A stretch of DNA of 51,233 nt from CAYXAA01 sp964462985 (GCA_964462985.1 CAYXAA010000032.1:1-51233); one strand, 5' to 3'; positions 25,451-34,708 are shown, counted from the stretch's first letter. The notes: generated by a model from the letters alone, not told the origin. A program made the numbers and translations.

Positions 25451-26224
25451 TTACCCGGCCGTCCTTCGCTCCCGCGCAGCCTCTCCGAACGCTTCGAACA
25501 GGGCCCGGTTGACCGGGTTGGTCTGCGGATCGTACTCCGCGTGCCATTGTACGCCGAGGGCAAAGCTCTTCGCGTCAGCGATGCGGATTGCCTCGATGGT
25601 CCCGTCCTCGGCGATACCTTCGACGACGACGCGGTGGCCGAGTTCGAGGATGCCTTGGCCGTGCAGGGAGTTGACCCGGATGACATCTCTGCCGAGCAGA
25701 CGCATGAAAGCGCCGTCTGGGGTGAGACGGACGTCATGACGGTCGGCAAAGATAACCGTGGGATCGGGATGGATCTCACCATTTTCCAGCCGTGGCATGC
25801 GGTGGTTGAGGCGCCCGGGCAGCTCACGGATCTCCGGGTGCAGTGAGCCGCCGAACGCGACGTTCATCTCCTGAAAGCCGCGGCATATCCCGAACACTGG
25901 TACGCCTCGGGCAACGCATGCCTCGATCAGGGCGAGGGCGAGGTCGTCGCGTTGCTCGTCATAGGGTTCGTAGGCGGCTTCCGGTTCAATGTTGAACCGG
26001 CGGGGATGAACATTGGCACGGGCACCGGTCAAGAGCACACCGTCCACGGTGTCGAGCAACTCGGGAATGCCGGTGATCTCCGGGTTGCCGGCAAAGATCA
26101 GGGGCAGGCCACCTGCGACCTCGGCCACAGCGCGGAGGTTCTTCTCTCCGGCCAACTGGGCGGGAAATCGTTGCTCGACGACATAGGCGTTTCCGATCAC
26201 GCCGATGACGGGTCGTTTCGCCAC
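25451..26224 (-). CDS. Class I glutamine amidotransferase-like hydrolase (PuuD family)
   Basis: A 257-residue protein of the gamma-glutamyl-GABA hydrolase (peptidase C26) type. The catalytic triad is complete: nucleophile C114 in FGICRGFQE, and H228 with E230 in VQWHAEYDP. The family's N-terminal IGVIGN and the segment LLTGARANVHP are also present. PuuD splits gamma-glutamyl-GABA in putrescine breakdown, but other members act on gamma-glutamyl amines such as those from methylated amines or ethanolamine. No other puu gene is linked; upstream lies soxG on the same strand with a gap of 140 bp. The GTG 26224 start follows GATGAGGATC. The substrate is open. Confidence 0.9.
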   Translation of the reverse strand: MAKRPVIGVIGNAYVVEQRFPAQLAGEKNLRAVAEVAGGLPLIFAGNPEITGIPELLDTVDGVLLTGARANVHPRRFNIEPEAAYEPYDEQRDDLALALIEACVARGVPVFGICRGFQEMNVAFGGSLHPEIRELPGRLNHRMPRLENGEIHPDPTVIFADRHDVRLTPDGAFMRLLGRDVIRVNSLHGQGILELGHRVVVEGIAEDGTIEAIRIADAKSFALGVQWHAEYDPQTNPVNRALFEAFGEAARERRTAG

Positions 26225-26364
26225 GGGATCCTCATCTAGTGTGATTGCTGTCGGATGAGACAGGTAGGACCGGCGCACTGTAACGCAATGATCGGCTGAT
26301 GCCATCGTCGCGACGTTGGCCGCAGCGGTGAAGAACACAGCATGCAAGCGGCGAGGCCGGATCC

Positions 26365-27006
26365 CTACGCCTCCGACAGCAGCTCCAGCGGCGCCCCCAC
26401 CTCGTAACCGTATTCCAGAGCCGCATCAGTCAGCCACTCGGCCACCGCCGCAGCGAAGCTCGACGGGGCGAGACAGTCGAAGACGGCATCGCCGCGGCGC
26501 AGGATCAGCACGGGGACGTGGTGGATCGTGGTCTGGGCGAGGCAGCCGACCGGAAAGACGGCGGCGTCGAAGTCGATCGCCACGGCCTTGTTGAGCACCG
26601 CGGCCGCGGGGGCGCCGGTGATACGGATCGCGGTGCGGGCGTGGCCGAGGTCGACGGTGGCGGCGTCCTCGACGGGCAAGGTGCCCGCTACGGATCCCGC
26701 ACCGGGCGCGCCGAGCCAGAGAAACCGGCCGAAGGCGAGCCAGCACAACAGACCGGACTCGGAAGCAGTGAATCGGCCGGGACGCTGGGGGAGGGCTGTG
26801 CCGGAGACCTGCGCCAGCCGTGTCGCCGCCGCCTCCAGGCGATCCGGCCAGGCGGCGACCTCCAGGGTCTCGGCGAGGACCACGGGGTTGAGCCGCAGGG
26901 CGCAGGCGGAATCGCCCTCGCGGGTTCCGGCCGGCGGCAGGCCCGAAATGCCGTCGGAGGCGGCGGCCGGCGCGGAGGTGCCTGCGGCGGCAGAGCGATC
27001 AGACAT
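26365..27006 (-). CDS. soxG: Sarcosine oxidase gamma subunit
   Basis: A 213-residue gamma subunit of heterotetrameric sarcosine oxidase, which oxidises sarcosine to glycine and passes the methyl carbon to tetrahydrofolate. The GcvT-like small domain is recognisable by VDLGHARTAIRITGAPAAAVLNKAVAIDFD and the block TTIHHVPVLILRRGD. ATG 27006 overlaps the end of soxA by 8 bp. It is the last subunit gene in soxBDAG order. The N-terminus is alanine-rich and variable, as usual. Confidence 0.93.
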   Translation of the reverse strand: MSDRSAAAGTSAPAAASDGISGLPPAGTREGDSACALRLNPVVLAETLEVAAWPDRLEAAATRLAQVSGTALPQRPGRFTASESGLLCWLAFGRFLWLGAPGAGSVAGTLPVEDAATVDLGHARTAIRITGAPAAAVLNKAVAIDFDAAVFPVGCLAQTTIHHVPVLILRRGDAVFDCLAPSSFAAAVAEWLTDAALEYGYEVGAPLELLSEA

Positions 27007-29974
27007 GCATGCGGCTCCCATCCGGGTCGACGAATGTGGGCGAGACCACTTCGACGACGATGGATTCGTTCTTCAGCGGGAACACGGCCTCGAGCGACTG
27101 GCCCATCAGGTCGCGCCCGCCTTTCACCAGAGCAAGGCCGATATAGGCCTCGAGCGCAGGTGAAAAGGCCGTGGCCGTGACATGGCCGATGCTCGGGCCG
27201 GCATTCAGGTCCCTGAGATGGCTGCCGGCGCGCACCGGGCGGCCATCCTTCGAGATGAATCCGACCATGACATGCCGGTCTTCGACAAGCCCCGGCCGGT
27301 CAATCATCGCCGAGCCGACGTAGGCCTTCTTACGCGAGGCCATGCCGCCAAGGCCGAGGTCGGCGAGCGTGGTGCGCCCGTCCATCTCCGCACCGGTGAT
27401 ATGGCCCTTCTCGATGCGCAGCGTGCCGAGGGCCTCTAGGCCATAAGGCACGATTCCGTCTGCGGCTCCGGTTGCCATCAGCGCCTCCCAGACGGCGAGG
27501 CCGTCGCGCCAGCCGGTGAAAACTTCGTAGGCGAGTTCGCCGGAGAAGGAGAGCCGCGCCACCATCACCGGCCGGCCGGCAACCGTGCCATGACGCACGC
27601 CCATCATCGGGAAGGCCTCGGTGGCAAAATCGATGTCCGCCACGGCACGCGAGAGCACTGCGCGGGACTTCGGACCGGCGATCGCCATGCCGGCCCACTG
27701 GTCGGTCACGGAGGTGACGTGGACCTTGAGCTCCGGCCAGACCACGTCGAGGTAATGCTCCAGATGCGACAGCACGGCAGCGGCATTGGCGGTGGTCGTG
27801 GTGACGAGGAAGCGCGTCTCCGACAGGCGCCACGCAGTGCCGTCGTCGAACAGGATGCCGTCCTCGCGCAGCATGGTGCCGTAGCGCGCCTTGCCGATCG
27901 GGAGCCTCGCCATCGGATTGGAATAGATTCGGTCGAGGAAGACGGCCGCATCCGGACCCTGAACCTCGATCTTGCCGAGGGTGGAGACGTCGACGAGGCC
28001 GACGCCGGCACGAACGGCCCGGGCCTCGCGGACATAGGCCTGTTCCAGCGATTCGCCCTTCTTCGGGTAGATCCGCGGGCGCTGCCACAGGCCGGCGGCC
28101 ATCATTTCCGCGCCGCGGGCGAGATGCCAGCCATGCATCGGTGTCAAACGGTGCGGCTGCAGATGGGCACCGTGCTCGCGGCCGGCGATCGCGCCCATCG
28201 CGACGGGCGTGAAGGGTGGGCGGAACCGCGTGGTGCCGACCTCCGGAATCGACACGCCGCGCGCGGCCGCCATCACGGCGATGCCGTTGACGTTGGATGT
28301 CTTGCCCTGGTCGGCGGCCATGCCGAGCGTGGTGTAGCGTTTGAGGTGCTCGACCGAGCGGAACCCCTCGCGCTCGGCGAGGCGGACGTCATCGGCCGAG
28401 ACGTCGTTCTGCAGGTCGACGAAGGCCTTGCCCTTGGCCGGGACCTCGCCGAGCGGCAGGGACAGGGCAGCCGGGGCGGCGCCGGCGACCGTCGCCGGGG
28501 CCGGGACCGCCCCCGTGCCGCCGGCGGCAAGGCCCGCGCCGTGGCCGGCTTCGGCGCCGCTTGCCACAGCGGTGGCCAAATCGAACTTGCCGGCAACGGC
28601 GCCGCAGGCGGTCCAAGCCTCGCGCGGCGCGCCCGGCAGAAAGGCCTTCAGCGTGTCGTCATAGACCGGCGGGCCGCCGGCCTGGCTGGCCAGATGCACC
28701 GTCGGCACGAAGCCGCCGGAGACGAGCAGGGCGTCACAGGCGATCCGCTCGGTCGCGCCGCGCAGGATGCCGGCGGCCTCATCAAAGCCGGTGACGGAGA
28801 TGGATTTCAGCGCGAGCCGCCCAGCGGTGCCGGTGACAACGCTGCCCGCCTTGAGGGTGATGCCGGCTTGCGCAAGCTCCGTGGCGAGCCCGTCGCCGAT
28901 GGTGCGGCGCGGGTCGATGACAGTGGTGACCGCAACACCCATGTGCTTCAGCGCCAGGGCGGTGCGCGCGCCCGAATCGTTGTCGGCGAAGACGGCGACC
29001 CCGCGGCCGACGGCAACGCCCCAGCGCCGGGCGTAGGCAAGGCCGGCGGAGGCGAGCATTACGCCGGGCCGGTCGTTGCCGGGGAAGACCAGCGGGCGCT
29101 CCAGGGCCCCAGTCGCAAGCACCACCTGGCCGGCATAAAGCGTCCAGTGGCGCTGACGCGGCTCGAACGGCCCGGGCACGCGCTTGTGGTCGGCGACGCG
29201 CTCTACCGCACCGAGCGTGTTGCCGTCGAAATAACCGTAGACGGTGGTGCGGGTCAGGATGCGGACGTTCGGCCGGGCCGCGAGGTCGGTGGCGACCGAC
29301 CTGGCCCAGTCGGCCGGCGCGAGGCCGTCAACCGTTCCGTCGTCCTCGAAGCTGCGACCGCCGAGCACCGGGCCCTCGTCGACAAGGATCACCCGAACGC
29401 CGGTGTCGGCCGCGGCCCTGGCAGCGGCCAGCCCGGCGGGACCGCCGCCGACCACGATCACGTCGGCGAAGGCGTTGCTACGCTCGTAGCGGTCGGGATC
29501 GGCCTCGAGCGTGGCGCGGCCGAGGCCGGCGGCGCGGCGAATGAAGCGCTCGAAGAACAGCCAGCCGCGGGTGCCGCCCGCCATGAAGGTCTTGTAGTAG
29601 AAGCCGGCGGCGAGCACGGGCGACAGCAGATCGTTGACCGCCATCAGGTCGAACGAGAGCGACGGCGCACGGTTCTGGCTTTCGGCGTTGAGCCCGACGA
29701 ACAGTTCGGCGGTGGTCGCCCGCGTGTTCGGCTCCTTACGCGCGCCGGCGCGCAGCTCGACCAGTGCGTTCGGCTCTTCGCTACCGGCCGAGAAAACGCC
29801 CCGGGGGCGGTGGTACTTGAAGCTGCGGCCGAACAGGACTCGGCCGGAGGCGAGGAGGGCGGAGGCCAGTGTATCACCGGCAAGGCCAGTTTCGGCCCGA
29901 CCGTCGAATCGGAAGGTGACCGGCTTGTCGCGGTTGATCAGCGCGCCGCCGCCCGGAAGTCGATAGCCGCTCAT
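26999..29974 (-). CDS. soxA: Sarcosine oxidase alpha subunit
   Basis: A 991-residue alpha subunit. An N-terminal 2Fe-2S-ferredoxin-like domain without cluster cysteines (RFDGRAETGLAGDTLASALL) leads to an NAD-binding dehydrogenase fold (VIVVGGGPAGLAAARAAADTG, and ATGALERPLVFPGNDRPGVM), and the C-terminal 400 residues form an aminomethyltransferase domain that loads the methyl group onto folate. The start at ATG 29974 forms an ATGA overlap with soxD. It follows soxB and soxD and precedes soxG, the standard order. Confidence 0.96.
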   Translation of the reverse strand: MSGYRLPGGGALINRDKPVTFRFDGRAETGLAGDTLASALLASGRVLFGRSFKYHRPRGVFSAGSEEPNALVELRAGARKEPNTRATTAELFVGLNAESQNRAPSLSFDLMAVNDLLSPVLAAGFYYKTFMAGGTRGWLFFERFIRRAAGLGRATLEADPDRYERSNAFADVIVVGGGPAGLAAARAAADTGVRVILVDEGPVLGGRSFEDDGTVDGLAPADWARSVATDLAARPNVRILTRTTVYGYFDGNTLGAVERVADHKRVPGPFEPRQRHWTLYAGQVVLATGALERPLVFPGNDRPGVMLASAGLAYARRWGVAVGRGVAVFADNDSGARTALALKHMGVAVTTVIDPRRTIGDGLATELAQAGITLKAGSVVTGTAGRLALKSISVTGFDEAAGILRGATERIACDALLVSGGFVPTVHLASQAGGPPVYDDTLKAFLPGAPREAWTACGAVAGKFDLATAVASGAEAGHGAGLAAGGTGAVPAPATVAGAAPAALSLPLGEVPAKGKAFVDLQNDVSADDVRLAEREGFRSVEHLKRYTTLGMAADQGKTSNVNGIAVMAAARGVSIPEVGTTRFRPPFTPVAMGAIAGREHGAHLQPHRLTPMHGWHLARGAEMMAAGLWQRPRIYPKKGESLEQAYVREARAVRAGVGLVDVSTLGKIEVQGPDAAVFLDRIYSNPMARLPIGKARYGTMLREDGILFDDGTAWRLSETRFLVTTTTANAAAVLSHLEHYLDVVWPELKVHVTSVTDQWAGMAIAGPKSRAVLSRAVADIDFATEAFPMMGVRHGTVAGRPVMVARLSFSGELAYEVFTGWRDGLAVWEALMATGAADGIVPYGLEALGTLRIEKGHITGAEMDGRTTLADLGLGGMASRKKAYVGSAMIDRPGLVEDRHVMVGFISKDGRPVRAGSHLRDLNAGPSIGHVTATAFSPALEAYIGLALVKGGRDLMGQSLEAVFPLKNESIVVEVVSPTFVDPDGSRMHV

Positions 29975-30249
29975 GCCTTGCCCCCTGCGCGGGCGTGGCG
30001 ACCGGCCAATTCGACGCCGGAGATGGCGTGGGTGACGGTGTCGCGGGTGACGATCATCCAATGTCGGCAGCCGCCAACGTGCTGCCAGTACTCCCGGTGC
30101 TCTCCCTTCGGGTTGGCGCGGTCATAGACATAGGCCTGGAACGGCTCGGGATCCGTGACATCAAGGCCGGGCCGAACCCGGGTCGCATCACCACCATAGG
30201 CGAACTCGCCAAGGCTTCTGAGGCCGCAGCAGGGGCAATCGATTCGCAT
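29971..30249 (-). CDS. soxD: Sarcosine oxidase delta subunit
   Basis: A 92-residue delta subunit with the zinc-binding opening MRIDCPCCGLRSLGEF and the family block REYWQHVGGCRHW. It overlaps soxA by 4 bp and begins 14 bp after the soxB stop. ATG 30249 is chosen because the conserved N-terminus starts there. Confidence 0.95.
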   Translation of the reverse strand: MRIDCPCCGLRSLGEFAYGGDATRVRPGLDVTDPEPFQAYVYDRANPKGEHREYWQHVGGCRHWMIVTRDTVTHAISGVELAGRHARAGGKA

Positions 30250-30263
30250 TATTCCAAAGCCCT

Positions 30264-31523
30264 TTAATGCTTCCACGGCACGGGGCCGGCGGCCTTTTCG
30301 TCAATCACGGCACCGCGATAGAAGCGGTCCAGCGAGAACGGCGCATTGAGCGGATGCGGCTCGTCCTTGGCGATGGTCCAGGCGAAGCACCAGCCCGAGG
30401 CGGGCGTCGCCTTGAAGCCGCCGTAGCACCAGCCGGCATTGAGATACATTCCGGGCAGGGGGCCGGTGGTGATGATCGGACTGCCGTCCATGCTCATGTC
30501 CATGATGCCGCCCCAGCTGCGGAGGAGCCTGAGGCGCTTGGCGAATGGGAACATGGTGACGAGTTCACTCATCACCTCCTCGAAGATCGGCAGGTTGCCA
30601 CGCTGCGCATAGGAATTGTAGCGGTCGATGTCGCCTCCGAAAACGAGCCCGCCCTTGTCCGACTGCGAGACGTAGAGATGGCCGCCGCCAAAGGTGACGA
30701 CGCTGTCGAGCACCGGCTTCAGCGGCTCCGAGACGAAGGCCTGCAGCACATGGCTTTCGATCGGCAGTTTTTCTATTCCCGCCCTGCGCATGACCTCCGA
30801 GGTGCTGCCGGCCACCACGACCGCGACTTTCTTCGCCCGGACTGTCCCGCGGGTGGTCTCGACCCCGGTGATCCGATCGCCGTCGCGCAGGAAGCCGACG
30901 ACCTCACAGTTCTCGATGATGTCGACGCCTCGCGCATCCGCTGCCCTGGCGTAGCCCCAGGCGACGGCATCGTGGCGGGCGGTGCCGGCTCGGCGTTGAA
31001 GAAGGCCGCCGACCACCGGGAAACGCGTACTCGCCGAGACATCGAGCCCCGGCACAAATTTCGCCACCTCGTCGCGGTCAAGCAGTTCGGCATCGCCGCC
31101 GTCGAGCAGCATGGCGTTGCCGCGCCGGGCGAAGGCATCCATCTGCGCCGGGTCGTGGGCGAGATTGAGGATGCCACGCTGCGAGAACATCACGTTGTAG
31201 TTGAGGTCCTGCGACAGTCCCTCCCACAGCTTCAGTGACCATTCAAAGAAGCCGGTGCTCGCCGGAAGCAGGTAGTTGGAGCGCACAATGGTGGTGTTGC
31301 GGCCAACGTTGCCACTGCCAAGCCAGCCCTTCTCCAGCACAGCGACATTGGTGATGCCGTGCTCCTTGGCCAGGTAATAGGCCGTCGACAGGCCATGGCC
31401 GCCGCCGCCAACGATGACGACATCGTAGGAGGGTTTCGGATCAGGCTTGCGCCACGCCGGCTGCCAGTTGCGATGGCCGGACAGGGCGTGCTTCAGAAGG
31501 GAAAAGGCTGAATAGCGCTGCAT
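30264..31523 (-). CDS. soxB: Sarcosine oxidase beta subunit
   Basis: A 419-residue flavoprotein subunit that carries the FAD (and covalent FMN) and oxidises sarcosine. The dinucleotide motif VVIVGGGGHGLSTAYYLA is near residue 35, followed by NVGRNTTIVRSNYL, and the C-terminal blocks RSWGGIMDMSMDGSPII and NAGWCYGGFKATPASG. The ATG at 31523 has CGGAGACG upstream and gives the usual start MQRYSAF. It is the first gene of the soxBDAG operon and is divergent from purU. Confidence 0.96.
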   Translation of the reverse strand: MQRYSAFSLLKHALSGHRNWQPAWRKPDPKPSYDVVIVGGGGHGLSTAYYLAKEHGITNVAVLEKGWLGSGNVGRNTTIVRSNYLLPASTGFFEWSLKLWEGLSQDLNYNVMFSQRGILNLAHDPAQMDAFARRGNAMLLDGGDAELLDRDEVAKFVPGLDVSASTRFPVVGGLLQRRAGTARHDAVAWGYARAADARGVDIIENCEVVGFLRDGDRITGVETTRGTVRAKKVAVVVAGSTSEVMRRAGIEKLPIESHVLQAFVSEPLKPVLDSVVTFGGGHLYVSQSDKGGLVFGGDIDRYNSYAQRGNLPIFEEVMSELVTMFPFAKRLRLLRSWGGIMDMSMDGSPIITTGPLPGMYLNAGWCYGGFKATPASGWCFAWTIAKDEPHPLNAPFSLDRFYRGAVIDEKAAGPVPWKH

Positions 31524-31624
31524 CGTCTCCGAGGGGCTGGTAGCGCAGGGCGGGAACACGCGGTCGGTGCCACGTTAGCCCAGCCGCCCGCAAAGCCCAA
31601 ATGCTTCAAAACCGGCACCGGCTT

Positions 31625-31638
31625 GTCGCATATGCGAC
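31625..31638. promoter_or_regulatory. 14-bp palindrome between soxB and purU
   Basis: GTCGCATATGCGAC is a perfect 14-bp palindrome in the 231-bp divergent region, 102 bp upstream of soxB and 117 bp upstream of purU. A further half-site, GTCGCAT, occurs at 31672-31678. The position suits a regulator that controls both arms of the sarcosine/one-carbon unit. No regulator gene is adjacent, so the protein is unknown. Confidence 0.55.
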
Positions 31639-31754
31639 GGTGCATCGGCTGCCGCTCAAAGACCGAAGCGCGTCGCATTTTGCCCTGTGCTTTACGAGGT
31701 CTTCCGTTAGACCACCGGTCTGTCACCGCACGCTGCGACCGAGGACCCGACGTC

Positions 31755-32624
31755 ATGCCCGCACTGAACAATCTCCACGCCGATTTCGTACTGACGATCT
31801 CCTGCGCCGATCGCAAGGGCATCGTCGCGGCAGTGGCCAATTCGATCGTCTCTCAGGACTGCAACATTGCCGAGAGCGCGCAGTATGGTGATCCGGACAC
31901 CGGCCGCTTCTTCATGCGCATTGCATTTGCCGCGCCGGCCGGCATGACAAAGGATCGATTCGAGAACGGCTTCCGTCCGGTTGCGACGGCCTATGACTTC
32001 GACTGGACCGTGCACGATCTGGCGCGCAAGCCGCGGGTGATGATCCTGGTCTCGAGGATGGGGCATTGCCTCAACGATCTGCTCTACCGGCACTCGATCG
32101 GCAACCTGCCGATGGATCTGGTCTCTGTCGTCTCGAATCACGAGGACTGGCGCAAGCGGGTCGAGCATGAAGGCCTGCCGTACCACCATCTGCCGATCAC
32201 GAAGGAGACCAAGGACGAGCAGGAGGCCGCACTGGAGGCCCTGGTGGAGGAGCAGCAGGTCGATCTGCTGATTCTCGCCCGCTACATGCAGGTGCTGTCG
32301 GACGGGCTGTCGCGCAGGCTCTACGGCCGGGTGATCAACATCCACCACTCCTTCTTGCCGAGCTTCAAGGGAGCCAAGCCCTACCACCGGGCGCATGCGC
32401 GCGGCGTGAAGCTGATCGGCGCGACAGCGCACTACGTCACCCCGGACCTTGACGAGGGGCCGATCATCGAGCAGGACGTCGGCCGCGTCGATCATTCGAT
32501 GTCGATTTCCGACTTCATCGCCATGGGCCGCGACATCGAGAGTCAGGTGCTGGCGCGGGCGGTGAAATGCCATCTCGAGCACCGGATTCTCCTCAACGGC
32601 GACCGGACTGTCGTCTTCCGTTGA
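31755..32624 (+). CDS. purU: Formyltetrahydrofolate deformylase
   Basis: PurU hydrolyses 10-formyl-tetrahydrofolate to formate and tetrahydrofolate. The 289-residue protein has an N-terminal ACT domain (FVLTISCADRKGIVAAVANS) and a formyltransferase-fold C-terminus with the catalytic set in VNIHHSFLPSFKGAKPYH-like INIHHSFLPSFKGAKPYH and the Asp in YVTPDLDEGPII. ATG 31755 follows GAGGAC. Next to soxBDAG and a betaine methyltransferase it would recycle folate loaded with methyl carbon from sarcosine, a link known from soxBDAG clusters elsewhere. Confidence 0.96.
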   Translation: MPALNNLHADFVLTISCADRKGIVAAVANSIVSQDCNIAESAQYGDPDTGRFFMRIAFAAPAGMTKDRFENGFRPVATAYDFDWTVHDLARKPRVMILVSRMGHCLNDLLYRHSIGNLPMDLVSVVSNHEDWRKRVEHEGLPYHHLPITKETKDEQEAALEALVEEQQVDLLILARYMQVLSDGLSRRLYGRVINIHHSFLPSFKGAKPYHRAHARGVKLIGATAHYVTPDLDEGPIIEQDVGRVDHSMSISDFIAMGRDIESQVLARAVKCHLEHRILLNGDRTVVFR

Positions 32625-32664
32625 GAGGTCGGCTCGGCGAGGTCGAGACAAGTGGGAGTTCCCG

Positions 32665-33672
32665 GTGCCGGACCTTCTGAAACTGATCGCAGAAAAGGGC
32701 GTCCTGCTGGCCGATGGCGCGACGGGCACCAATCTGTTCGACATGGGCCTTACCTCGGGCGACGCGCCGGAGCTGTGGAACGTCTCGAACCCGGAGAAGA
32801 TTGCCGAACTGCACCGCCGCTTCATCGAGGCGGGCGCCGACATCGTCCTGACCAACACCTTCGGCGCCAACCGGCACCGGCTGAAGCTGCACGGCTTTGA
32901 AGACCGAGTGCGTGAGCTCAACATGGCCGGGGCAGACTTGGCGCACGCCGCCGCGGATGGCGCGGGGCGGCCGGTCGTGGTCGCCGGATCGATCGGTCCG
33001 ACGGGAGAGCTGTTCGAGCCGCTCGGCAAGCTCAGCGAGCCCGAAGCGGTCGAGGCCTTCCACGAACAGGCCGAGGCGCTCCGGGACGGCGGTGTGGACG
33101 CCCTTTGGATCGAGACCATGTCCGCGCCGGAGGAGATGCGGGCTGCAGCGGAAGCGGCCGCCCTCGCCGGCATGCCCTTTGTCATCACCGCGAGCTTCGA
33201 TACCGCCGGCCGCACCATGATGGGCCTGCCTCCCGGCGGGCTTGGTTCGCTCGCCGGCGAATTTCGCTGCGCACCTGCTGCGTTCGGTGCCAATTGCGGC
33301 GTCGGCGCCTCCGACCTGCTGGTCGCGATCCTGGAGATCACCGGAGCCCATCCCGAGGCGATCGTCGTCGCCAAGGGCAATTGCGGCATCCCGGAGATCA
33401 GGGGCGAGGAAGTGGTCTATACCGGCACGCCGGAGCTGATGGCGCGCTACGCGCAGCTCGCGATCGATGCCGGCGCCAGGATCATTGGCGGTTGCTGCGG
33501 CACATCCTTCGACCACCTGGCGGCAATGCGGCGCGCCCTCGACACCCATGTGCCCCGCCCGCGGCCGGACGTCGCAACGATCGTCAGCGAGATCGGTCCG
33601 CTGGTGTCGCCGCCACGGGCCGAAAGCGGGGTCGGCGACCGTCGCCCTGGCCGCCGGCGGCGAGGATCCTGA
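32665..33672 (+). CDS. bmt: Betaine--homocysteine S-methyltransferase
   Basis: A 335-residue homocysteine methyltransferase of the zinc type. The N-terminus LLADGATGTNLFDMGL and block VLTNTFGANRHRL are typical. The zinc ligands are C211 in GANCGVG and C277-C278 in IIGGCCGTS. The rhizobial betaine-homocysteine methyltransferase (Bmt), which moves a methyl from glycine betaine to homocysteine giving dimethylglycine and methionine, is the best fit in this setting because purU and soxBDAG act further down the same demethylation path. No dimethylglycine demethylase is in the window. A methionine-synthase-like or S-methylmethionine-using enzyme is possible. Start at GTG 32665 behind GGGAG. Confidence 0.85.
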   Translation: MPDLLKLIAEKGVLLADGATGTNLFDMGLTSGDAPELWNVSNPEKIAELHRRFIEAGADIVLTNTFGANRHRLKLHGFEDRVRELNMAGADLAHAAADGAGRPVVVAGSIGPTGELFEPLGKLSEPEAVEAFHEQAEALRDGGVDALWIETMSAPEEMRAAAEAAALAGMPFVITASFDTAGRTMMGLPPGGLGSLAGEFRCAPAAFGANCGVGASDLLVAILEITGAHPEAIVVAKGNCGIPEIRGEEVVYTGTPELMARYAQLAIDAGARIIGGCCGTSFDHLAAMRRALDTHVPRPRPDVATIVSEIGPLVSPPRAESGVGDRRPGRRRRGS

Positions 33673-33694
33673 GCGCCGCGCCGCACGCGCCGTA

Positions 33695-34708
33695 CTAAAC
33701 CTGATAGAAATCCCGATACCAGTCGACGAAAGCCTTGACCCCGTCCCGCACGGAGGTCTGAGGCCGGAAGCCGGTGACCTCGACGAGATCCTCCACGTCG
33801 GCCCAGGTCTTCAGTACATCGCCCGGCTGCAGCGGCAGATAGCGCCGTTCAGCCTTCCGTCCGACCGCTGCCTCAATCGCCTCAACATAGTCAAGCAGCT
33901 CGACAGCGCGGGAGTTGCCGATGTTATAGAGGCGGTAGGGACCGGTCGGGCTCGATGCCGGATCGGGATGCTCTGGGTCCCACTCGGGATCCGGCGCCGG
34001 CGGCTTGTCGGCGATGCGCAGGATGCCTTCCACGATGTCGTCGACATAGGTGAAGTCGCGCACCATGCGGCCTTCGTTGTAGAGCTCGATCGGCTCGCCG
34101 GCGATGATCGCCTTGGTGAACTTGAACAAGGCCATGTCCGGACGCGTCCACGGCCCGTAGACGGTAAAGAACCGCAGGCCCGTCAGCGGGATCTGGAACA
34201 GATGCGCATAGGTATGGGCCATCGCCTCGTTGGCCTTCTTGGTCGCGGCGTAGAGCGAGACCGGATGGTTGCCGCCGCGATGCGGCGACAGCGGCATGGC
34301 GCCGTCGAGACCGTAGAGCGACGACGTCGAGGCAAAGACCAGATGCTCCACGGGAAAGCGCCGCGCCGCCTCGAGAATGGTGAGGAAGCCGGTGACATTG
34401 GCATCGACATAGGCCTGCGGCGCCTCGAGGCTGTAGCGCACGCCGGGCTGGGCCGCGAGATGGATGATCCGCTCCGGCCGCTCGCCCTCGATCAGCGACA
34501 AGACGACATCGCGATCGGTGAGGTCGATCCGGGCCTCGTGGAAGCCGGATGCCGCCTTCAGGATCGACAGCCGCGCCTCCTTCAGACTCGGATCGTAATA
34601 CGGGCTGACGTTATCGAGGCCGATCACGCTATGGCCGTTGGCCAGCAGTCTCCGGCTCAGATGAAAGCCGATGAAGCCGGCCGAGCCGGTCACGAGAATG
34701 GGCCGCAT
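33695..34708 (-). CDS. lpsL: UDP-glucuronate 4-epimerase (LpsL-like)
   Basis: A 337-residue extended short-chain dehydrogenase that interconverts UDP-glucuronate and UDP-galacturonate, sugars of lipopolysaccharide and exopolysaccharide. It shows the NAD-binding TGSAGFIGFHLSRRLL at the N-terminus, the catalytic region with SLYG and YAATKKANE (Tyr and Lys of YxxxK), and the group signature LTGLRFFTVYGPWTRPDMAL. ATG 34708 gives the natural N-terminus MRPILVTG. Neighbours galU and ugd make UDP-glucose and UDP-glucuronate, its precursors. It is convergent with bmt, with only 22 bp between stops. Confidence 0.9.
   Translation of the reverse strand: MRPILVTGSAGFIGFHLSRRLLANGHSVIGLDNVSPYYDPSLKEARLSILKAASGFHEARIDLTDRDVVLSLIEGERPERIIHLAAQPGVRYSLEAPQAYVDANVTGFLTILEAARRFPVEHLVFASTSSLYGLDGAMPLSPHRGGNHPVSLYAATKKANEAMAHTYAHLFQIPLTGLRFFTVYGPWTRPDMALFKFTKAIIAGEPIELYNEGRMVRDFTYVDDIVEGILRIADKPPAPDPEWDPEHPDPASSPTGPYRLYNIGNSRAVELLDYVEAIEAAVGRKAERRYLPLQPGDVLKTWADVEDLVEVTGFRPQTSVRDGVKAFVDWYRDFYQV

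Noticed and set aside
27590..30127. 845-codon plus-strand open frame
   Set aside because: It mirrors soxA in antisense; composition is shadow-like and soxA has full domain support.
31524..31754. Possible glycine riboswitch upstream of purU or soxB
   Set aside because: No glycine aptamer core or tandem aptamer pattern is visible; the palindrome is better read as a protein site.
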